A stretch of DNA of 64,000 bases from DAISKN01 sp964553925 (GTDB lineage: Bacteria; Acidobacteriota; Vicinamibacteria; Marinacidobacterales; SMYC01). Shown piece by piece: positions 25,356 through 33,417 of this stretch (the stretch's first letter is position 1; each line of letters opens with the position of its first letter). Both the position numbers and the translations under genes were made by a program. Location of the stretch: contig CAZKNR010000141.1 in the NCBI GenBank assembly GCA_964553925.1, positions 1 through 64,000 of the forward strand. Direction: 5' to 3'. A model generated the notes under the pieces. That model was not told where the DNA came from and ran no database searches. It saw only the letters and a list, made by a program, of their open reading frames with translations.

Positions 25356-26657
25356 TTACCCCAGGTGACCGCGCGTCAGGTTCCGGTGGCCGTCGTCGGT
25401 CACCACCACGTTGTCCTCGACGCGGATTCCCCCGAAGGGCGCAAGCTCGTCGATGAGCTTCCAGTTGAAGCGACTCGACGCCTCCCCCTGACGGAATTCC
25501 CGGAGGAGCATCTCGATGAAGTACAGGCCGGGCTCGATGGTGAAGACGTGGCGGGGCTCGATGGTGCGGGTGTTGCGAAGGTAAGGGTGCTCGGGCGGCG
25601 GCGGCGCCTTGTTGCCCTCGGGATCCTTCAGATGGCCGCCGACATCGTGCACCTGTAGACCCAGGTGGTGGCCGAGACCGTGCGGAAGGAACGGCCGCGT
25701 CCAGCCCTTCGCTTCCGCCTCTTGGGGATCGGCGCGGAGCAAATCGCTCTCCTTTAGAAGGCTCGCCACCTTGAGGTGCGCCGCCCGGTGCAGATCGCCG
25801 AACGGAATGCCCGGCAGAACGTCCCCGCATAGAACCTGCTGGAGCTTCTCCACCCCGTCACGAAGTGCTTTGAACTTCGGGTCGCAGCTCTTCGAGACGT
25901 GAGTTCGGGTGATGTCCGAGGCATAGCCCCGGGCCTTCGCTCCGGCGTCGATCAGAAGCACGTGCCCGTTTCTCACATCCCGTTTGTTGTAGTAGTGCAG
26001 GAACGCCGCTTTCTCGTTCAGGGCGACGATTGTCGGGTAGGGGAGCTCGTCCTCCGTCGCTTCCATCGCCTGCACGAAGGCATAGTGGATCTCGAGCTCC
26101 GACGCTCCGGCCTCGAAGGCCCTCGCCGCCGCGAGGTGGCCTTTCGCCCCGAGAGCGGTCGCGTCGTCCAGGCTCTGGATCTCGTAGTCGGTCTTGTACG
26201 CGCGGTCCCAATCGAGGCGGGAGACGAGGTTTTCGGGGTTGAGGGCGAGCCCGGCGGCGCGGGCGCGATCGACTTCATTCCCCACGTAGGCGGCGTTTTT
26301 CACCGACCCGAGAGCCGTCCAGACCGCGTCGAGGGTGCTCGCTTCCACGATCTCGAGCTCAGGCGCCCAGAAGGGATCGCCGAGCGCTTTTTGCTCGTAC
26401 CAGTAGTCCTCGGGCGCGTAGCGGACGAGGCGAGACTTGCTGCCGGGCTCAACACGCAGAAGGTGGTGCGGCCCTTGTACCGGGCACCAGTGGGCGAAGT
26501 GGGGAACGGCGTGAAATGGCGCGTCGTTGTCGTCGGCAAAATACGTAAACGGCGCGCCGCTCGAGAGCACGAGCGCGTCGAAGCCGGTCTTCGACAGCGC
26601 TTCGGCCGCCTTCTTCTGCCGCTCGAGAATGTGCTGGTGAAACAGCTGGGCTATCAT
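25356..26657 (-). CDS. pepQ: M24B-family Xaa-Pro dipeptidase
   Basis: 433 residues from the ATG at 26657 (MIAQLFHQHILERQKKAAEA). Metal ligands of the pita-bread fold are all present: LIDAGAKARGYASDITRTHV (two Asp), HGLGHHLGLQVHDVGG (His), TIEPGLYFIEMLLRE (Glu) and GGIRVEDNVVV (Glu). The length and the loop PFLPHGLGHHLGLQVHD match proteobacterial prolidase PepQ, which cleaves Xaa-Pro dipeptides in the cytoplasm. It probably forms an operon with the M28 peptidase. Its start lies 3 bp from the GTG of the divergent glutaminyl-cyclase gene. Confidence 0.88.
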   Translation of the reverse strand: MIAQLFHQHILERQKKAAEALSKTGFDALVLSSGAPFTYFADDNDAPFHAVPHFAHWCPVQGPHHLLRVEPGSKSRLVRYAPEDYWYEQKALGDPFWAPELEIVEASTLDAVWTALGSVKNAAYVGNEVDRARAAGLALNPENLVSRLDWDRAYKTDYEIQSLDDATALGAKGHLAAARAFEAGASELEIHYAFVQAMEATEDELPYPTIVALNEKAAFLHYYNKRDVRNGHVLLIDAGAKARGYASDITRTHVSKSCDPKFKALRDGVEKLQQVLCGDVLPGIPFGDLHRAAHLKVASLLKESDLLRADPQEAEAKGWTRPFLPHGLGHHLGLQVHDVGGHLKDPEGNKAPPPPEHPYLRNTRTIEPRHVFTIEPGLYFIEMLLREFRQGEASSRFNWKLIDELAPFGGIRVEDNVVVTDDGHRNLTRGHLG

Positions 26658-26659
26658 GG

Positions 26660-27394
26660 GTGAGAATGATTGTACCTCTGGTGCTGGTGCTCGCGGCAAC
26701 GCCCGTGCAAACCTACAAGATCAAGAATATTTATCCTCACGACAGCTCGGCCTTCACCCAGGGGCTGGTCTACCGCGACGGCATTCTCTACGAGAGCACG
26801 GGGCTTCACGGCCGATCCAGCGTGAGAAGGGTTACCCTCGAGACCGGAAGCATCCTGAGCCAGACGAGCCTTCTCCCCGAGTTTTTCGGCGAGGGAATCG
26901 CGGTCTTCGGGGACCGCATTTACCAGCTCACCTGGACCACCGGCGTCGGATTCATCTACGACAAGAAGACCCTCGGTCTCCTCCAGGAATTCCGCTACGG
27001 GATCGAGGGCTGGGGTATGACCCACGACGGGAAGTCCCTCATCGTGAGCGACGGCTCCGCCACGCTCTACTACTGGGATCCAAAAACCCTCCGCGAGGTG
27101 AAGCGCCTTCTGGTCACCGACGGGGGTACGCCGGTCAAGAACCTCAACGAGCTCGAGATCGTGGAGGGGGAAATTTACGCCAATATCTGGCAGCAGGACC
27201 GCATCGCCCGCGTCTCTCCCGAGACGGGGAAGGTCCTCGGTTGGATCGACCTCAAGGGTCTTTTGTCTCCGAAGGATCGCCACGGCGGCGAAGACGTGCT
27301 GAACGGAATCGCTTACGACCCGGAGAAGAAGCGGATCTTCGTGACTGGCAAGCTCTGGCCAAAGCTCTACGAGATCGAGCTCGCCGGCAAATAG
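26660..27394 (+). CDS. Glutaminyl-peptide cyclotransferase (plant/bacterial propeller type)
   Basis: 244 residues from a GTG at 26660 (an ATG at 26666 is the alternative). A short hydrophobic start (MIVPLVLVLAATPVQ) suggests export. The family motifs are clear: YPHDSSAFTQGLVYRDGILY, ESTGLHGRSSVRRV, ITYQLTWTT-like IYQLTWTTGVGFIYD, GWGMTHDGKSLIVSDGSATL, LNELEIVEGEIYANIWQQDR and GGEDVLNGIAYDPEKKRIFV. These build a five-bladed propeller that converts N-terminal Gln to pyroglutamate. It stands divergent to pepQ with no room for separate promoters outside the coding regions. Confidence 0.88.
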   Translation: MRMIVPLVLVLAATPVQTYKIKNIYPHDSSAFTQGLVYRDGILYESTGLHGRSSVRRVTLETGSILSQTSLLPEFFGEGIAVFGDRIYQLTWTTGVGFIYDKKTLGLLQEFRYGIEGWGMTHDGKSLIVSDGSATLYYWDPKTLREVKRLLVTDGGTPVKNLNELEIVEGEIYANIWQQDRIARVSPETGKVLGWIDLKGLLSPKDRHGGEDVLNGIAYDPEKKRIFVTGKLWPKLYEIELAGK

Positions 27395-27412
27395 CGAAAT
27401 AGCGCCGGCACG

Positions 27413-27479
27413 TTGACAACTTCCTCCTGGGGGAATAGAGTGCTCGTCGCACGCCGTCGCGTGCATTCCCTGGAGGTGA
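27413..27479 (+). promoter_or_regulatory. Promoter and Shine-Dalgarno site for the DUF4440-like gene pair
   Basis: TTGACA (27413-27418), a 17-bp spacer and TAGAGT (27436-27441) form a sigma70-like promoter. A strong ribosome site, GGAGGTGA (27472-27479), precedes the ATG at 27485 by five bases and fixes that start. Confidence 0.55.
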
Positions 27480-27484
27480 AATCA

Positions 27485-27985
27485 ATGCGACGAATCGCGT
27501 TCCTCGCGGGCGTCCTCGCGCTCTCGGGCTGCCAGCCCGCGGCGCCGCCGCCCGAAGAAACTACCGAAACCGCTCCGATGAGCGACGAAGACATGATCCG
27601 CGCCCGTACGGACGAGTTCGAACGAGCCGTCAGCGGCGCGGACGCGAAGGCCATCGGCGCGCTGTTCGTCGAAGACGCCGATCTGGTCGACCAGGCGGGC
27701 AACATGCATCACGGACGAATGGCGGTCGAAGAGCGTTATCAGAAGCTGTTCGAGGGGCCATACAAGGGAGCGCAAGCGAACCTCGAGATCGCATCCGTCC
27801 GGTTCGTGCGTCCCGATATCGCGGTCATCGACGGAACGTACGAGCTCAACGGGATGACATCCGCGGACGGCCTGCCGCTCGGTCTGGTAAAAGGGATGTT
27901 CACCAACGTTTCGGTGAAGCAGAACGGCCAGTGGATGCTCCACTGCTCGAGGCCAATGCTCCCGATGAAAGCACCGGGGACCTAA
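27485..27985 (+). CDS. DUF4440/SnoaL-like lipoprotein
   Basis: 166 residues with a lipoprotein signal (RRIAFLAGVLALSGCQPAAP; cysteine at residue 16) and a Pro/Glu/Thr linker. The domain DEDMIRARTDEFERAVSGAD, AKAIGALFVEDADLVDQAGN and GRMAVEERYQKLF is the NTF2-like DUF4440 cone, about 120 residues. The small gene downstream starts 3 bp after its stop and encodes a paralogue. The family includes both enzymes and ligand-binding proteins, so no function is assigned. Confidence 0.78.
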   Translation: MRRIAFLAGVLALSGCQPAAPPPEETTETAPMSDEDMIRARTDEFERAVSGADAKAIGALFVEDADLVDQAGNMHHGRMAVEERYQKLFEGPYKGAQANLEIASVRFVRPDIAVIDGTYELNGMTSADGLPLGLVKGMFTNVSVKQNGQWMLHCSRPMLPMKAPGT

Positions 27986-27988
27986 GCC

Positions 27989-28456
27989 ATGGAGAACAAA
28001 GTCGTGAGAGCACTAGCTATCCTTTCCTTCGCTGCCGTTGCCGCCGCACCGCTCCTCGCGCAAGACGCGACCGTCGAGCAGGCCATCGACGCCATCGCAC
28101 AGAAATACACCGAGGCGTGGAAAGCGGGCGACGCCGCCGGCTGCGCGTCGATGTACAGCGACGACGCGGACGTCATCGACTTCATGGGCATGAGCGCCAA
28201 GGGAAAGGCCGCGATCCAGGAGAGCATCACCCAGACTCTCGGCACCTACCCGGGAAGCTCCATCCAGATCGTTCGAACCGGAATCCATCCGGTCTCCGCC
28301 GACGTCGTCGTTTCCGATGGGACCTGGGAGGTCACCGGCTCGAAGGCGCCCGAGGGAGTTCCGACCAAAGGCTTCTACACCGTCGTCGTGGCAAAGCAGG
28401 GGGACGCCTGGCAGGTGGTCTCCGGACGAACGAAAGTCGCGCCCGAGATGAACTGA
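27989..28456 (+). CDS. Secreted DUF4440/SnoaL-like protein
   Basis: 155 residues with a Sec signal (VRALAILSFAAVAAAPLLAQ). The mature part AIDAIAQKYTEAWKAGDAAG, CASMYSDDADVIDFMGM, GKAAIQESITQTLG and the closing strand KGFYTVVVAKQGDAWQVVSG are the NTF2-like fold. It is a soluble paralogue of the lipoprotein encoded just upstream, in the same transcript. It ends 16 bp before the decayed permease that faces it. Confidence 0.78.
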   Translation: MENKVVRALAILSFAAVAAAPLLAQDATVEQAIDAIAQKYTEAWKAGDAAGCASMYSDDADVIDFMGMSAKGKAAIQESITQTLGTYPGSSIQIVRTGIHPVSADVVVSDGTWEVTGSKAPEGVPTKGFYTVVVAKQGDAWQVVSGRTKVAPEMN

Positions 28457-28472
28457 GCTCCTATTCGGAGCC

Positions 28473-29020
28473 CTACTCGGAGCGAAGCGTCGTCACCGGA
28501 TCGACGCGGGTCGCCCTGAGGGCCGGGACCATCGACCCCGCAAGGGCGGTCGTGAACTGCACCAGGGGAACGGAGGCGAAGGTCAGCGGATCCGCGGGTC
28601 GCACTCCGTGCAAAACCGCGGCCATGGACGACGTCGCAAGCAGTGCGAAGTACACGTCGGTTCGGGTCGAGGCGCTGAAGTCGATGGGAAGCTGAAACCC
28701 CTCGGGCAGGATGCCGATCACGGTCACCGGAGTGCCGTCGAGCTCGATTCGGCGGCCGACGAGGCCGGAATCGGAGCCGTACCGCGCTGCCAGAGCCTAT
28801 GGGACAGGAGAACGACGTCCGCCGCGTCGTCGGAGTCAAAGGAGACTTGTGCCTCATCTTTCGAGAACGTGCGTCCCACGGCCGCTTCTACCCCGAAACC
28901 GGTGAAGAGGTTCGATGTTGCCTGCGTCAATCCAACCCGTTCCGGCTCGTCGTCGGTGAGGTTTCCACTATCCGACGTCAACAAATAAGACGCAGCCGCG
29001 AGCGGGAAAGGTTGCTTTTA
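28473..29020 (-). pseudogene. Decayed ADOP permease with large internal deletion
   Basis: Minus-strand frames read as a collapsed permease. From about 29010 to 28770, ERVGLTQATSNLFTGFGVEA and VGRTFSKDEA followed by VVLLSHRLWQR are the N-terminal periplasmic domain. A one-base loss near 28788 shifts the frame, after which ELDGTPVTVIGILPEGFQLP continues. At about 28650 the text jumps straight to the extreme C-terminus: GVRPADPLTFASVPL and ALRATRVDPVTTLRSE, ending at the stop at 28473. Roughly three quarters of the protein is missing and the first helix is not recognisable. Confidence 0.8.
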
Positions 29021-29165
29021 TCCTTGCATTCCTGCTGAAGCGCAACGGCGGTGGATTCGTGGCGGAACTTCATCTACAATGGCGCGCTTTATCGCACTGG
29101 ATTTGGAGGGGTTTCGGTTGAAGCTCTGTAACTCCGTCGCGCCGCACGTACCCGTCTGACGCTGC

Positions 29166-29669
29166 ATGAGCACTGCCGGCCTCATCATCTTCTATTACCT
29201 CGCTGCTGCGAGCATCACCAGCGCGATTCTGGCGATAACCCGTCACAAGGCCATGCACAGCCTGCTCTGGGTTCTCGCGCTTTTCCTGCACGTCGCCGGG
29301 ATCTTCCTCCTCATGGGGGCGGAGTTTCTTGCCGCGGTCCAGGTGATCGTGTACGCGGGAGCGATCCTGGTCTTCTACCTCTTTTTCCTCATGCTGCTCG
29401 ATCTCCCGAGCGAGGCGGCGGCGCCGCGCTTCAGCGCCCATTGGCCCCTTTCCGTCCTCGCCGGGGTCGCCTTCGCGACTTCGATCTGGTACGCCCGGGA
29501 TATACCGGCAGCCCTCGTGCCCCCCGCCGCCCCTTCGGCGGGGAACCTCGCGACCGTCGGAAAGGCTCTCTTTACCGAGTTCGCGCTCCCCTTCGAGATC
29601 GTGTCTCTCGTCCTTCTGTCGGCCATCGTGGGCGCCGTCGTCATCGCCAAGAGAAAGACCGAGTCCTGA
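29166..29669 (+). CDS. nuoJ: NADH-quinone oxidoreductase subunit J
   Basis: 167 residues, first gene of the complex I operon. It has the family signature in the second and third helices (LWVLALFLHVAGIFLLMGAE, then FLAAVQVIVYAGAILVFYLF); the acidic residue and pi-bulge region GAEFLAAVQVIVYAG is conserved. A last helix FEIVSLVLLSAIVGAVVIAK closes the protein. NuoJ links the quinone cavity to the proton-pumping arm. The stop overlaps the nuoK start (TGATG). The 145 bp upstream of it are non-coding and hold no promoter that I can support. Confidence 0.93.
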   Translation: MSTAGLIIFYYLAAASITSAILAITRHKAMHSLLWVLALFLHVAGIFLLMGAEFLAAVQVIVYAGAILVFYLFFLMLLDLPSEAAAPRFSAHWPLSVLAGVAFATSIWYARDIPAALVPPAAPSAGNLATVGKALFTEFALPFEIVSLVLLSAIVGAVVIAKRKTES

Positions 29670-29971
29670 TGGTGCCGGTCGGGGCCTGTCTTGGACTGAG
29701 CGCGGTCCTCTTCGCCATCGGCCTCGTCGGCTTTCTCACGCGGCGCAACATCATCCTGATGCTGGTCTCGGTCGAGATCATGCTCAACGCCGTCAACGTG
29801 AGCCTTTTGGCCTTCAGCCATCACCTCTCGGACGCGCGCGGTCAGGTCATGGCCCTCTTCGTGATCGCGGTGGCCGCCGGTGAGGCGGCGATCGGCCTAG
29901 GGCTGGTGCTCGCCCTCAGTCGGAACCAACAGGGAGTCAACGTCGAGGACGTGACTCAATTGAAGTGGTGA
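29669..29971 (+). CDS. nuoK: NADH-quinone oxidoreductase subunit K
   Basis: 100 residues, three helices. The proton-pathway glutamates are present: SVEIMLNAVNVSLLAF (Glu36-type) and AVAAGEAAIGLGLVLALSRN (Glu72-type). It is homologous to MrpC. Translationally coupled to nuoJ, and followed by the first of two extra antiporter-like subunits. Confidence 0.94.
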   Translation: MVPVGACLGLSAVLFAIGLVGFLTRRNIILMLVSVEIMLNAVNVSLLAFSHHLSDARGQVMALFVIAVAAGEAAIGLGLVLALSRNQQGVNVEDVTQLKW

Positions 29972-29979
29972 CGGAAGGC

Positions 29980-31452
29980 ATGGATCCCGTTTTTTCCATC
30001 ACGCCGCTCCTCACGGTTCTGGTTTCGACGCTGGGATCGCTCCTCATCATTATTACAGGCGAGCGCCGCGCCAACCTGCGGGAGTTCTGGTCGGTCGCTT
30101 CTGGAGTCCTGCAGTTCGCGCTCGTCTTGTCCATGGTCCCGGCAGTGCTGGCGGGACAATCGCCGGGAGCCGTGCTCTTCCGGCTCCTCCCCGGGATCGA
30201 GCTCGCCTTTCGAGCCGATGCCTTCGGCCTCCTGTTCGCTCTGGGGGCGTCGCTTCTCTGGGTAGCGGCCTCGTTCTACTCCATCGGGTACATGCGCACT
30301 CTCGAAGAGCACGCGCAGACCCGTTACTTCGCCTGTTTCGCCCTCGCCCTTACCGCCACCATGGGCGTCGCGTTCTCGGCGAACCTCTTCACGCTCTTCT
30401 TGTTCTATGAAGCGCTGACGCTCTCGACCTATCCCCTGGTCGCGCACAAGGAGACGGCCGAGGCCAAGGCCGGCGCCCGCAAGTACGTGATCTACCTTCT
30501 GGGCGCGGCCAAGGTGATGCTCATCCCCGCCATCATTCTCACTTACAACCTCGCCGGGACCCTCGAGTTTCGCTCCGGTGGGGTCTTTCCGGACTCGACG
30601 CTCGCCGAACGTCCGACACTTCTGTACGTCGTGTTCGCGCTCTTCCTCTTTGGTTTCGCAAAAAACGCGGTGATGCCGCTCCACAGCTGGCTTCCGGCCG
30701 CGATGGTGGCCCCGACGCCGGTGAGCGCTCTTCTCCATGCCGTGGCGGTGGTGAAGACCGGAGTCTTCTCGACCCTTCGCGTCGTTCTCTTCGTTTTCGG
30801 TCCCGCGGCCATGCGGGAGATCGGCGCCGATCAACTGGCGCTCGCTTTCGCCTCGGTCACGATCCTCGCCGCCTCGCTCCTCGCCCTCCGCCAGGAGAAC
30901 CTGAAAGCGCGGCTCGCCTTTTCGACGATAAGCCAGCTCTCGTACATCGTCCTCGGAGGGGCGCTTCTGGCGCCGGCCGGAGTCCTCGGCGGGATCGCCC
31001 ACATCACGAACCATGCGATCTCCAAGATCACGCTCTTCTTTTGCGCGGGCTCGATCTACGTCTCGGCGCACAAGACGGAGGTCGGCGAGACGGCAGGGCT
31101 CGCCAAACGGATGCCATGGACCATGGCCGCGTTCACCCTCGCGTCGCTGAGCCTCGTCGGGATTCCTCCGTTTTCGGGATTCGTGTCCAAGTGGTACCTG
31201 GCGGTAGGCTCGCTCGAGCGCGGAAATCCGTGGCTTCTGGCGGTGCTGCTCTCGAGCTCGCTCCTCACCGCCGCGTATCTCGGCCCCATCGTGTACAAGG
31301 CCTATTTCGAAGAGGCGAAAGGCGACGAACACCACGAGATCCACGAAGTCCCGTGGATCGTCGTCCCCCTGGTTCTGACCGCTCTCGCTAGCTTGCTCCT
31401 CGGAATTTATCCCGACCCCGTGCTCGCGCTCGCGGGGAGAGTGATGCCGTGA
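29980..31452 (+). CDS. Antiporter-like subunit (MrpD/NuoM-type) of complex I
   Basis: 490 residues from the ATG at 29980 (GTG codons at 29965 or 29968 are alternatives overlapping nuoK). About 14 helices. The key residues of proton-translocating antiporter-like subunits are visible: Glu in FLFYEALTLSTYPL (helix 5), Lys in FGFAKNAVMPLHSWLPAAMV (helix 7), HAVAVVKTGVF (helix 8), and Lys in GGIAHITNHAISKITLFF (helix 11-12 region). The sequence is closer to cation/proton antiporter MrpD than to canonical NuoL. Its place between nuoK and the second MrpD-like gene suggests it is a real membrane-arm subunit. Confidence 0.85.
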   Translation: MDPVFSITPLLTVLVSTLGSLLIIITGERRANLREFWSVASGVLQFALVLSMVPAVLAGQSPGAVLFRLLPGIELAFRADAFGLLFALGASLLWVAASFYSIGYMRTLEEHAQTRYFACFALALTATMGVAFSANLFTLFLFYEALTLSTYPLVAHKETAEAKAGARKYVIYLLGAAKVMLIPAIILTYNLAGTLEFRSGGVFPDSTLAERPTLLYVVFALFLFGFAKNAVMPLHSWLPAAMVAPTPVSALLHAVAVVKTGVFSTLRVVLFVFGPAAMREIGADQLALAFASVTILAASLLALRQENLKARLAFSTISQLSYIVLGGALLAPAGVLGGIAHITNHAISKITLFFCAGSIYVSAHKTEVGETAGLAKRMPWTMAAFTLASLSLVGIPPFSGFVSKWYLAVGSLERGNPWLLAVLLSSSLLTAAYLGPIVYKAYFEEAKGDEHHEIHEVPWIVVPLVLTALASLLLGIYPDPVLALAGRVMP

Positions 31453-31670
31453 GAATCAAGCGGGGGTTCTATATAGGCCTTGCCGTCATCGCGCTCGCCG
31501 AGATTCTCGTGCCGCGTCTCTTTCACGCGGACCATGCCCACTTCTGGTTCGAGGATCTCCCCGCCTGGGGGTCCGGCTACGGTTTGCTCTCTTGCATCGC
31601 GATCATAAAAATCTCGAAGCTCCTGGGGAAGCTAGGACTCATGCGCCCGGAAAACTACTATGAACGTTAG
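31449..31670 (+). CDS. Small two-helix membrane protein of the nuo operon
   Basis: 73 residues from a GTG that overlaps the preceding stop (GTGA). Two hydrophobic segments, RGFYIGLAVIALAEILVPRL and SGYGLLSCIAIIKISKLLGK, are separated by the His/Trp/Asp-rich loop FHADHAHFWFEDLPAW. The end overlaps the next start by 11 bp. No canonical Nuo subunit has this form. The tight overlap on both sides argues that it is translated with the antiporter-like subunits and may pack against them. Confidence 0.75.
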   Translation: MRIKRGFYIGLAVIALAEILVPRLFHADHAHFWFEDLPAWGSGYGLLSCIAIIKISKLLGKLGLMRPENYYER

Positions 31671-33417
31671 TTGGGTGCACCCCGGGTTCGTCCTGATCCT
31701 CGGGGCGTGGCTGGTGCCCTTTCTGAAGGGCGCGACCAAGCGCTGGTTCCTCGTGGGGCTTCCGGCAGCCGGTCTCGTCGCCTGCTTCTTGATGACTCCG
31801 GGCACCTACGGTGTCGTCCGCTTCGTAGGACAAGAGGTCGTGTTCGGCCGCGTCGATCCTTTGAGCCTCGTCTTTTGCTACGTCTTCGCCCTCATGGCGC
31901 TCGTGGGAATGATCTACGCCCTGCACGTGGAAGACGACGCCCAGCACATGGCGGCTCTGACCTACGCCGGCTCCGCGCTCGGGGCGACTCTCGCGGGAGA
32001 CTTCCTGTCGCTCTTCTTGTTCTGGGAGCTCATGGCGGTTTCTGCCGCGCTCATCGTCTGGCTTCGGCGGAAACCCGAGGCGGGCGCCGCCGGATTCCGT
32101 TACCTTTTGGTGCACGTCTTCGGCGGCCTGTGCCTGCTTGGAGGGATCGTCCTCCACTGGTCCCAGACGGGCTCTCTCGCCTTCACCGACATGTCGCCGT
32201 ATGCCGGGAGCGCCGCGTTCACCTTAATCCTCACCGCGTTTCTTCTGAACGCCGCGGTGCCGCCCCTCGGGGCGTGGCTTCCGGACGCCTACCCCGAGGC
32301 GACTGTCACCGGGGCGGTGTTCCTGACAGCGTTTACCACCAAGTCCGCGGTCTACGCGCTCATCCGGGGATTCGCTGGAACCGAAGTGCTGATCTGGTGG
32401 GGCGCGGGCATGGCGGTTTACGGTGTCGTCTACGCCGTCCTCGAGAACGACGCGAGGAGACTCCTCGCGTACCACATCATCAGCCAGGTGGGCTATATGG
32501 TGTGCGGTGTCGGGATCGGAACCGCTCTCGCGCTGAACGGGTCCTCCGCCCACGCCTTCGCTCATATCCTTTATAAAGCCGTCCTCTTCATGGGAGCCGG
32601 GGCCGTGCTCCAGATGACCGGGCTTCGAAAGCTGAGCGACATGGGTGGTCTCTACAAGACCATGCCGATCACTTTCCGGCTCTACATGGTCGGCGCTTTC
32701 GCCATCTCGGCGGTGCCGCTCTTCAGCGGCTTCGTGAGCAAGTCGATGGTAGTTTCCGCCGCCGGCGAATCCCATCATGCAGGGATATTCCTCGTGCTCA
32801 CGCTCGCTTCCGCCGGCACGTTCCTCCATACCGGGCTCAAGCTTCCCTGGTACATGTTCTTTGGCGAAGACCGAGGGCTGAAGGCAAAAGAGCCGCCGAA
32901 GAACATGCTCGTCGCCATGGGCATCGCGGCAGCCGCCTGCGTCCTCATCGGAGTTTTCCCCTCGCTCTTGTACAGACACCTGCCGTTCGCCGCGGACTAC
33001 ATCCCGTACACCCCGCGGCACGTCGTCGCTACGCTGGGCCTTCTCGGCTTCACCGCGCTGGGATTCTTCCTGCTTCTCAAGCAACTGGATCCAGAGCCCA
33101 CCGTCAGCCTCGACACGGACTGGTTCTACCGCCGCGGCCTCACGGCCACTCTCCCCGTCATCGGGGGCGCTCTCGCGCGAGTGGACGGGGTCGTGGCTCA
33201 AGCTTCCGATTGGGTGGTGCCGCAGGTGTTGCGCGCTTCTGAGCGGCTGCGCAATCTCGATGCGCGTGTGGTCGATGCGTCGACCGTCGGTCTCGGTAAG
33301 CTGACGCTGGCCCTCGGGCAGGGCCTGAGACTCGTGGCGGACGGCAACGCCCAACACTATGGACTCCTCATGGCAGCCGGTGCCCTGGCGGCTCTCGCGA
33401 TCGCGATCTTCGGCTGA
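31660..33417 (+). CDS. Second antiporter-like subunit (MrpD-like) with NuoL-like C-terminal tail
   Basis: 585 residues. Helix 5 carries the expected Glu (LSLFLFWELMAVSAALIVWL). In the helix 7 region the usual Lys is replaced (TAFLLNAAVPPLGAWLPDAY), and the usual His-Trp pair is Gly-Ala-Trp; a Lys follows in FLTAFTTKSAVYAL (helix 8). The C-terminal 130 residues differ from plain MrpD: after helix 14 there is DTDWFYRRGLTATLPVIGG, a long amphipathic stretch and a last helix YGLLMAAGALAALAIAIFG. That is the layout of the lateral helix of NuoL, and no other nuoL-like gene exists in the operon. It probably takes the distal NuoL position. Confidence 0.82.
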   Translation: MNVSWVHPGFVLILGAWLVPFLKGATKRWFLVGLPAAGLVACFLMTPGTYGVVRFVGQEVVFGRVDPLSLVFCYVFALMALVGMIYALHVEDDAQHMAALTYAGSALGATLAGDFLSLFLFWELMAVSAALIVWLRRKPEAGAAGFRYLLVHVFGGLCLLGGIVLHWSQTGSLAFTDMSPYAGSAAFTLILTAFLLNAAVPPLGAWLPDAYPEATVTGAVFLTAFTTKSAVYALIRGFAGTEVLIWWGAGMAVYGVVYAVLENDARRLLAYHIISQVGYMVCGVGIGTALALNGSSAHAFAHILYKAVLFMGAGAVLQMTGLRKLSDMGGLYKTMPITFRLYMVGAFAISAVPLFSGFVSKSMVVSAAGESHHAGIFLVLTLASAGTFLHTGLKLPWYMFFGEDRGLKAKEPPKNMLVAMGIAAAACVLIGVFPSLLYRHLPFAADYIPYTPRHVVATLGLLGFTALGFFLLLKQLDPEPTVSLDTDWFYRRGLTATLPVIGGALARVDGVVAQASDWVVPQVLRASERLRNLDARVVDASTVGLGKLTLALGQGLRLVADGNAQHYGLLMAAGALAALAIAIFG

